From Methanosarcinales archaeon (GTDB lineage: Archaea; Halobacteriota; Syntropharchaeia; Alkanophagales; Methanospirareceae), in contig JAODGP010000071.1 in assembly GCA_025464345.1 (NCBI GenBank), positions 2,894-12,976 of the forward strand: DNA of 10,083 nucleotides, given 5' to 3'. The position numbers and the translations under genes were made by a program. Position 1 is the stretch's first letter, and each line of letters opens with the position of its first letter. The notes under the pieces are model-generated. The model did no database searches. It was not told the DNA's origin and saw only the letters and a list, made by a program, of their open reading frames with translations. Positions 5,295 through 10,083 of the stretch are shown here, piece by piece.

Positions 5295-8009
5295 ATGAGC
5301 ATGGAAGAGCCGTTCTCATTGCTTGATGAGCGAATTCAGGCGTTGGTAGGGAGGACATTTTCACAGCCTACCGAGCCGCAGAAGCTGGCTATACCCCCTG
5401 TACTGGCAGGAAGAGACGTTTTGGTCATTGCACCTACGGGCTCTGGTAAGACCGAATCGGCGATTCTCCCGGTATTCCACAATATATTGCGGCATGGGAG
5501 CGTAGAAGGTTTTTTTGCACTCTATATAACACCGCTTCGCGCTTTGAACCGGGATATGTTATCGCGGTTAGAACGCTGGGGCGATGCACTTGGTATAAGC
5601 ATCGAGGTAAGACATGGAGACACGGGCAGCTATGCACGCCGAAAGCAGGCTATCAAGCCGCCTGATATACTGATTACCACTCCTGAGACACTGCAGGCGA
5701 TGCTGCCCGGGCGCAGGCTGAGAGAGAATTTGAAATCCGTAAGGCACGTGATAATAGATGAGGTACACGAACTGGTGAATACAAAACGAGGTGCGCAGCT
5801 CGCCATCGCACTGGCTCGTTTAGCTGCACTAACCGGCGATTTCCAGCGTGTATGCCTCTCTGCAACGGCAGGTAACCCGGAAGAAGTGGCGAGATACTTC
5901 GCAGCAGATGGTGATGTGGATATAGTGAATATCGGAGCATGTAAGGATATAGAGGTCGAGATTTTATGCCCCGGAACGGATCTGAGCTCACAGACGAGAG
6001 CGATAGTGGATGCAGTTAAGCATGCAAAATCGAGTCTGATATTCGTGAATACGAGGAGTGCGGCTGAGATGCTCGCTTCTGCCATTAACAGGTTCGAGCC
6101 GGGGCTGGTGGGTGTACATCACGGCTCGCTATCGAAAGAGATGCGACTGGAAGCTGAGGATAGACTCAAGCGAGGGGATATAAAAGGACTCATATGCACC
6201 AGTTCTATGGAACTGGGCATTGATATCGGTTCCGTGGATATGGTGATACAGTATGCGTCGCCACGTGAAGTAACGAGACTGGTACAGAGAGTGGGCAGGG
6301 CATCACATACATCTCATGCGACATCCCATGGCAAGATCATCGCACTCAATCCAGATGATATTGCCGAGTCGGTAGTGATAGTGCGAAAGGCGAAGAGGGG
6401 CGATATAGAGCCCTTAAAGCTCAAGATCGGGTCGCTGGATGTCATGGCGCATCAGATATGCGGTATCCTGCTGGATGCCGCTCCTCTATCTGTACCTGTC
6501 ACCGAAGTGCATTCCATTATTCGGCGCGCATATCCGTACAGGAATATCACACTGGAAGTGGTGAAGCGTGTGATAGTGCAACTGGAGTCTGAGGGTCTGC
6601 TGAAATTGGATGGCGATCGCGTGCGAATGCTCAGGAGCACGAGAGAATATTACTACGAGAATCTATCAATGATACCCGATGAGAAGAGATACGAAGTGGT
6701 AGACATTGTGAGTGGTAAACAGATCTGCATGCTGGATGAGCGGTTTGTGCAGAGCACAGGTACTGGTGCATTGTTCGTTGCGAAGGGAGAGACATGGCGG
6801 ATAGTGGATGTAGAAGATGCACGGGTGAAGGTGGTACCGGGAGTGAAGACCGATGCGGAGATACCGAGCTGGGAAGGCGAGGAGATCCCGGTTCCGTTTG
6901 TTATTGCGCAGGCGGTTGGCGCGTTAAGGGCTGATATAGCTTCTTCAAAGCCGAGATCCAGATGTATGAATTCGCTCGTGGAACTGATAGATAAGCATAT
7001 AGCGGAGGGGCATGCGTTGCCAACGGCGAATGAGCTGGTTGTTGAGTTTGATGGCAAAGAAGTGGTGATAAATGCCTGTTTCGGGCATCTCGTGAATGAG
7101 ACCCTGGGCAGAGTATTAACCGCGCTGCTCGGCGCTCGAATCGGTACAGATATCGCCATGGAGATAGACCCTTATCGGATAAGGCTGAAATCGGGTGTGA
7201 AAGTGGCTAAAGAAACGATGGAGCGGACGATAGAATCGCTGGCTGCAGAATTTGTGCGCCCAGTACTGGAACGGACATTGAAGAACTCGATACTGTTCAA
7301 ATGGGAGCTGCTGAATGTGGCGAAGCGATTTGGCGCACTGCGTAAGAACCATGATAAAATCTCACTGGACAAGCTGGTGAAGATATTCGCAGGTACGCCA
7401 ATCTACGACGAGGCGATGAGGGAAGTATTCGCGGCGAGACTGGATGTTGAACGTACGGAAGAGCTTGTCCGTAAGCTCAAATCAGGCGATTTGAGTGTTC
7501 ATTTCGCCGTAGCGCCGACACCTGTTGGTGCAGTCGGCTACACGAGCTGGCGGGATGTGCTGGTGCCAGAGCACGGAGAAGGGATGATCATAGATGCGTT
7601 GAAAGCGAGGCTGATGAACGATCGTGTGATCTTATTCTGCCTGAACTGCAAGAACTGGGAATCGGTCAGACGAGTGGGGACGATCGTGACGCTCGGCAGC
7701 GAATCGCTTGTCTGTCCGGTCTGTCATTCGCGATTGATTGCGGCATTGAAGCCATGGGAGAAGGAAGAGCTCAAACTGGCGAAGCAGGCATCTGCGGAAG
7801 TGAAGCGAGTGAAACGTGTTTACAGGAATGCGAATCTGGTGCTTTCTTATGGTGTTCCCGCGGTAATAGCGCTTGCAGCACGTGGTATAGGACCGGAAAC
7901 GGCGGCTAAAATATTGAGAAAAGCAGGATCAGGATATGAAAACGTGTTATACCGGTATATACTGGATGCTGAGCGGTCATATGCGAGCACAAAGCGGTTC
8001 TGGGATTAG
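5295..8009 (+). CDS. lhr: Lhr-family DEAD/H-box superfamily 2 helicase
   Basis: This 904-residue ATP-dependent helicase has the archaeal Lhr architecture. RecA domain 1 holds motif I APTGSGKTE (K52), Ia TPLRALNRD, Ib TTPETLQ, motif II DEVHE (D155, E156) and motif III SATAGN. RecA domain 2 holds SLIFVNTRS, TSSMELGIDIG and motif VI QRVGRASH (Q331 to R335). A winged-helix and Lhr-core region follows. Near the C terminus four cysteines form CxxC-x21-CxxC (C782, C785, C807, C810), a probable zinc site. The tail has a helix-hairpin-helix-like LAARGIGPETAAKIL. Family members unwind DNA or RNA:DNA hybrids and act in repair or RNA metabolism; which applies here is not shown. The ATG at 5295 is used, and 5301 is an equally good start because the SD is weak. 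The upstream membrane-protein gene ends 10 bp away. Confidence 0.93.
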   Translation: MSMEEPFSLLDERIQALVGRTFSQPTEPQKLAIPPVLAGRDVLVIAPTGSGKTESAILPVFHNILRHGSVEGFFALYITPLRALNRDMLSRLERWGDALGISIEVRHGDTGSYARRKQAIKPPDILITTPETLQAMLPGRRLRENLKSVRHVIIDEVHELVNTKRGAQLAIALARLAALTGDFQRVCLSATAGNPEEVARYFAADGDVDIVNIGACKDIEVEILCPGTDLSSQTRAIVDAVKHAKSSLIFVNTRSAAEMLASAINRFEPGLVGVHHGSLSKEMRLEAEDRLKRGDIKGLICTSSMELGIDIGSVDMVIQYASPREVTRLVQRVGRASHTSHATSHGKIIALNPDDIAESVVIVRKAKRGDIEPLKLKIGSLDVMAHQICGILLDAAPLSVPVTEVHSIIRRAYPYRNITLEVVKRVIVQLESEGLLKLDGDRVRMLRSTREYYYENLSMIPDEKRYEVVDIVSGKQICMLDERFVQSTGTGALFVAKGETWRIVDVEDARVKVVPGVKTDAEIPSWEGEEIPVPFVIAQAVGALRADIASSKPRSRCMNSLVELIDKHIAEGHALPTANELVVEFDGKEVVINACFGHLVNETLGRVLTALLGARIGTDIAMEIDPYRIRLKSGVKVAKETMERTIESLAAEFVRPVLERTLKNSILFKWELLNVAKRFGALRKNHDKISLDKLVKIFAGTPIYDEAMREVFAARLDVERTEELVRKLKSGDLSVHFAVAPTPVGAVGYTSWRDVLVPEHGEGMIIDALKARLMNDRVILFCLNCKNWESVRRVGTIVTLGSESLVCPVCHSRLIAALKPWEKEELKLAKQASAEVKRVKRVYRNANLVLSYGVPAVIALAARGIGPETAAKILRKAGSGYENVLYRYILDAERSYASTKRFWD

Positions 8010-8043
8010 TTTGGGCAATGGCATGGGGATAGAAATCCGTAAA

Positions 8044-8053
8044 CTTTATATAC
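8044..8053 (+). promoter_or_regulatory. TATA box of the gar1-tfb operon
   Basis: CTTTATATAC is centred about 31 bp before the ATG at 8080, with purine-rich GTAAA just upstream as a possible BRE. A start near 8074 would give a leader of only about 6 nt and no SD is seen, so gar1 may be translated as a nearly leaderless mRNA. A second element, CTTTATACT at 8062-8070, is too close to the gene. Confidence 0.65.
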
Positions 8054-8079
8054 TACATAATCTTTATACTAAATAAAAT

Positions 8080-8340
8080 ATGAAGCACATGAGCAAGAAT
8101 AAAAATAACTCCAAGTTGCTCGGTATTGTGTTACACAGTTACAATAGGAAACTGATTGTACGGTGTAATAGCTTGAAGAACGTTGAAAAAATGCTCAATT
8201 CGATCGTTATGAATGAGCGCGGGAAGAAGATAGGCAGGATATATGATGTCTTTGGTCCCGTGAACCGACCATACGTGGTGGTAAATATTCTTGCAGGCGT
8301 GGCGGGAAGGCATGCTAAAAAAGTTTTCGTGGCTACCTGA
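8080..8340 (+). CDS. gar1: H/ACA ribonucleoprotein protein Gar1
   Basis: This 86-residue basic protein matches archaeal Gar1, a core part of the H/ACA RNP that guides pseudouridylation of rRNA together with Cbf5, Nop10 and L7Ae. The six-stranded barrel region shows LGIVLHSYNRKLIVRC near residues 14-29 and the signature IGRIYDVFGPVNRPYVVVNI near 51-70. The C terminus is a short basic tail, without the RGG repeats of eukaryotic Gar1. The start may be 8080 or the ATG at 8089. A TATA box lies directly upstream. The gene is followed 23 bp later by a TFB gene, an arrangement (gar1 next to tfb) common in euryarchaea and useful support for the call. Confidence 0.93.
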   Translation: MKHMSKNKNNSKLLGIVLHSYNRKLIVRCNSLKNVEKMLNSIVMNERGKKIGRIYDVFGPVNRPYVVVNILAGVAGRHAKKVFVAT

Positions 8341-8344
8341 ATGA

Positions 8345-8355
8345 GAGGGGAGGGG
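8345..8355 (+). promoter_or_regulatory. Shine-Dalgarno site of the tfb gene
   Basis: GAGGGGAGGGG lies 8 nt before the ATG at 8364 in the short gar1-tfb gap. It supports 8364 as the genuine start of the shortened TFB. Confidence 0.7.
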
Positions 8356-8363
8356 ATGGAAGG

Positions 8364-9029
8364 ATGGGTGATAAAGGAAACAAAACGCCTGATAGGGAAC
8401 ATTTGCAGAGGTTGAGTGAATTACACCGCAGGAGGCGACTGAGATCTTCGGCGGGCAGGCAGCGGATGGTGGCGCAGACGGAGATAGAGCGGCTGGCTTC
8501 TTCACTCGCAATACCAGAAGAGGTGCGGGAAGATAGTATCAAAATCTATCAGGATGCATGGGAGAAGGATCTGATTCACGGGCGTTCAATTGAGAAGATA
8601 CTTGCTGCATCCATGTATATAGCCTGTCGTAAGCATAATATACCGCGTACACTCGATGAGATAGAAGAAGCAACGAGGGTGGGCAGGAAGGATATAATAA
8701 AGACATGCAAGTTACTGGCGAACCGATTGGGCATGAAACTCGCACCGGCATCGCCACTGGCGTATGTGGGCAGGTTCTGTGCGAAGCTGAATCTGAAGAA
8801 GCATGTGGAGGAACGCGCACGTGAGATAGTAAAAGAGGCGCTGGAACGCGATATAACAAGTGGACGGGGTCCAACGGGTATCGCAGCATCAGCTATTTAT
8901 ATAGCTGCAATACTATGTGGCGAGCGAAAGACGCAGAGAGACGTTGCAGAAGCCACAGGTGTGACCGAAGTAACGCTACGAGCACGTTACAAAGAGATAG
9001 CCAGGAAACTGGGCATAAAAATAGATTAG
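8364..9029 (+). CDS. tfb: Transcription initiation factor TFB paralogue lacking the N-terminal zinc ribbon
   Basis: The 221-residue product carries both cyclin-like repeats of archaeal TFB, the TFIIB counterpart that binds TBP and the BRE. Repeat 1 (about residues 40-120) includes GRSIEKILAASMYIACRK, RTLDEIEEATRVGRKDI. Repeat 2 (about 130-220) includes GPTGIAASAIYIAAILCG, TQRDVAEATGVTEVTLRARY. The BRE-reading helix-turn-helix looks intact. The first 40 residues are basic (HRRRRLRSSAGRQRM) and resemble only the end of the B-linker. The zinc ribbon with its CxxC pairs and the B-reader are absent. An in-frame TAA at 8316-8318 rules out a longer N terminus, and the neighbouring frame is occupied by gar1. 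TFBs are usually about 300-340 residues. The protein should still bind TBP-DNA but lacks the part that docks RNA polymerase, so a regulatory or alternative role is inferred. Confidence 0.92.
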   Translation: MGDKGNKTPDREHLQRLSELHRRRRLRSSAGRQRMVAQTEIERLASSLAIPEEVREDSIKIYQDAWEKDLIHGRSIEKILAASMYIACRKHNIPRTLDEIEEATRVGRKDIIKTCKLLANRLGMKLAPASPLAYVGRFCAKLNLKKHVEERAREIVKEALERDITSGRGPTGIAASAIYIAAILCGERKTQRDVAEATGVTEVTLRARYKEIARKLGIKID

Positions 9030-9055
9030 TACCAATATTTCGCGGCTATCTTGCA

Positions 9056-9064
9056 CTTATAAGG
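9056..9064 (+). promoter_or_regulatory. Possible TATA box of the PfkB kinase gene
   Basis: CTTATAAGG is centred about 45 bp before the ATG at 9105, which would give a start near 9085 and a leader of about 20 nt. The 75-bp gap after tfb also holds a short TTTT run at 9071-9074 that is too weak to call a terminator. Confidence 0.4.
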
Positions 9065-9104
9065 GATAAATTTTCAATAAGGGTGAACAGAGCTAAGAAG
9101 TGCT

Positions 9105-9920
9105 ATGAAGAATTATTCTTTCCTCGCTCTGGGTTACATCACTTTCGATCTACGAGGTAAGAAAAAACTGCTTGGCGGTTCTTCCGCATATGCGGGCATA
9201 TTGGTGCGCAATTTAGGGTTCGATTCGGCGATAGTCACGAGTGTGGGTGAGGATTTTGATTTTGGTGCCGCCCCTCTAAATGGCATCCGGGTTGCGTATC
9301 AGGTAGAAGGAAGGACGACCACATTCATTGACAGGCGATACATACTCACTCTCGCGGGTAGAATAAAGGAAGAGACGATACCGGAGGAGTGGTGCGATGC
9401 GGACATCGTCTTTGTATGCCCGGTCTTTGATGAGATAGATGAGCGTATAATCGAGAAGTTTGAGTGTTCTATGCTCGGCGTGGCGCCACAGGGCTGGATG
9501 AGGACGGCAACCAATAATGGACGAATAGAGAGGAAGAGGTGGGATAAAGCGGATGAGGTGCTACCAGCTGTGGATTTTGCGATAATAAGCGAGGAGGATG
9601 CATTTGAGGATGACGTTCATCGCTATATAGAGCTATCCAATATCTTTGTGGTGACAAGGGGCAGGAGTGGCGCTGATTTGTATATCGAGGGTGAGCATCA
9701 AGGGCATATACCCGCTTTTGAACGACCGGAGGTGGATGCGACCGGTGCAGGCGATGTCTTCGGTGCCGCATTCCTGCTGAGATATTTTGAGACCGGCGAT
9801 GCAATTGAAGCTGCGATATTCGCTTCATGTTCTGCATCGTTCGTGGTCGAGGCGGAGGGAGTGAATGGCGTCCCGCACAGGGACGAGATAATAAGACGAT
9901 TGCGAAGTTTCCCTATCTAA
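9105..9920 (+). CDS. PfkB/ribokinase-family carbohydrate or nucleoside kinase
   Basis: This 271-residue cytoplasmic kinase belongs to the PfkB family, which transfers ATP phosphate to a sugar, nucleoside or related hydroxyl. Near the N terminus is the substrate-side glycine motif LLGGSSAYAG followed by NLGFDSAIVTSVGED. The C-terminal PfkB signature is DATGAGDVFGAAFLL (from D211), with the catalytic base D217 and the anion-hole glycines present. IISEEDAFED around residues 160-169 and FVVTRGRSGADLYI lie where the family has its NxxE and TxGxxG regions. The protein is shorter than typical ribokinases (about 300), mainly in the lid and substrate region. The substrate cannot be read from the sequence. 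No clear SD is seen. Its stop overlaps by 4 bp the convergent 3' end of the pyrophosphatase gene. Confidence 0.88.
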   Translation: MKNYSFLALGYITFDLRGKKKLLGGSSAYAGILVRNLGFDSAIVTSVGEDFDFGAAPLNGIRVAYQVEGRTTTFIDRRYILTLAGRIKEETIPEEWCDADIVFVCPVFDEIDERIIEKFECSMLGVAPQGWMRTATNNGRIERKRWDKADEVLPAVDFAIISEEDAFEDDVHRYIELSNIFVVTRGRSGADLYIEGEHQGHIPAFERPEVDATGAGDVFGAAFLLRYFETGDAIEAAIFASCSASFVVEAEGVNGVPHRDEIIRRLRSFPI

Positions 9921-10083
9921 ATCAGTATGAATAGCGTGGAGAACAGAATTGCGACCATATTCATGGCTTTGATGAGCGGATTGATTGCGGGTCCGGCGGT
10001 ATCCTTGAAGGGGTCGCCCACGGTATCGCCCACGACTGACGCTTTGTACGCATCACTGACTTTCACACTCAATCTGCCTCCCT
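9917..10083 (-). CDS. hppA: Membrane-bound ion-translocating pyrophosphatase, C-terminal end
   Basis: Only the last 54 codons and the stop are inside the window; the gene continues past the right edge. The minus-strand translation includes KVSDAYKASVVGDTVGDPFK, then DTAGPAINPLIKAMNMV, and ends in a hydrophobic helix (VAILFSTLFILI). The GDTVGDPFKDTAGPAINP segment is the highly conserved C-terminal loop of H+- or Na+-pumping membrane pyrophosphatases, which couple PPi hydrolysis to ion export in the cell membrane. The residues that decide ion specificity and K+ dependence are outside the window. The stop codon (TAG, complement of 9917-9919) overlaps the stop of the convergent PfkB kinase gene. 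Confidence 0.93.
   Translation of the reverse strand, partial: GGRLSVKVSDAYKASVVGDTVGDPFKDTAGPAINPLIKAMNMVAILFSTLFILI

Noticed and set aside
5295..8009. The large helicase as part of a phage-defence cassette
   Set aside because: Its motifs are those of the widespread Lhr family. The neighbours are housekeeping genes, and no nuclease, methylase or toxin is present.
8283..8363. A zinc ribbon for TFB hidden upstream by a frameshift
   Set aside because: The in-frame stop at 8316-8318 and the complete gar1 reading frame leave no sequence that could encode the ribbon. Reading the tfb frame upstream gives no CxxC pair.
1..10083. Mobile elements, CRISPR arrays, large repeats
   Set aside because: No transposase or integrase motif, no regularly spaced direct repeats and no target-site duplications were seen. 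Base composition looks even across the genes. Although the tRNA genes could serve as integration sites, no duplicated tRNA 3' end was found.

Overview
The window is a compact, almost gap-free piece of an archaeal chromosome. The archaeal signs are a group II chaperonin (thermosome), a TFB-type transcription factor, the H/ACA protein Gar1, a ThiD-ThiN fusion, TATA boxes about 25-30 bp upstream of genes, and tRNA genes without an encoded CCA. A CobB/CfbB-type amidotransferase, a UbiX flavin prenyltransferase, the ATA/AGG/CGA-rich codon use and the overall gene content suggest a methanogen-related euryarchaeon (Halobacteriota). An ANME-1 or Syntropharchaeia-like lineage is my best guess, but this is inference and no marker here proves it.

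Layout. At the left edge, on the minus strand, is the 5' part of a thermosome gene. A 97-bp AT-rich region separates it from a divergent plus-strand tRNA-Thr(GGT). Ten bases after that tRNA begins a four-gene plus-strand operon with 4-base overlaps: thiDN (thiamine phosphate synthesis), dapF (diaminopimelate epimerase), ubiX (flavin prenyltransferase) and a cfbB/cobB a,c-diamide synthase. The last 19 bp of the diamide synthase gene are antisense to the 3' part of an intronless tRNA-Trp(CCA). Next comes an unrecognised three-helix membrane protein, followed 10 bp later by a 904-residue Lhr-family helicase. A promoter then leads into gar1 and a TFB paralogue that lacks the N-terminal zinc ribbon. 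A PfkB-family sugar/nucleoside kinase follows, and its 3' end overlaps by 4 bp the convergent 3' end of a membrane pyrophosphatase gene (hppA) that runs off the right edge.

Functionally the window is mostly housekeeping: protein folding, translation (two tRNAs), cofactor and amino acid biosynthesis, RNA modification and transcription initiation. No mobile element, CRISPR array, toxin-antitoxin pair or recognisable defence system is present. The observations most worth following are the zinc-ribbon-less TFB behind gar1, the tRNA-Thr/thiDN dicistron with no room for a separate promoter, and the intronless tRNA-Trp that overlaps the diamide synthase gene and also lacks U39.
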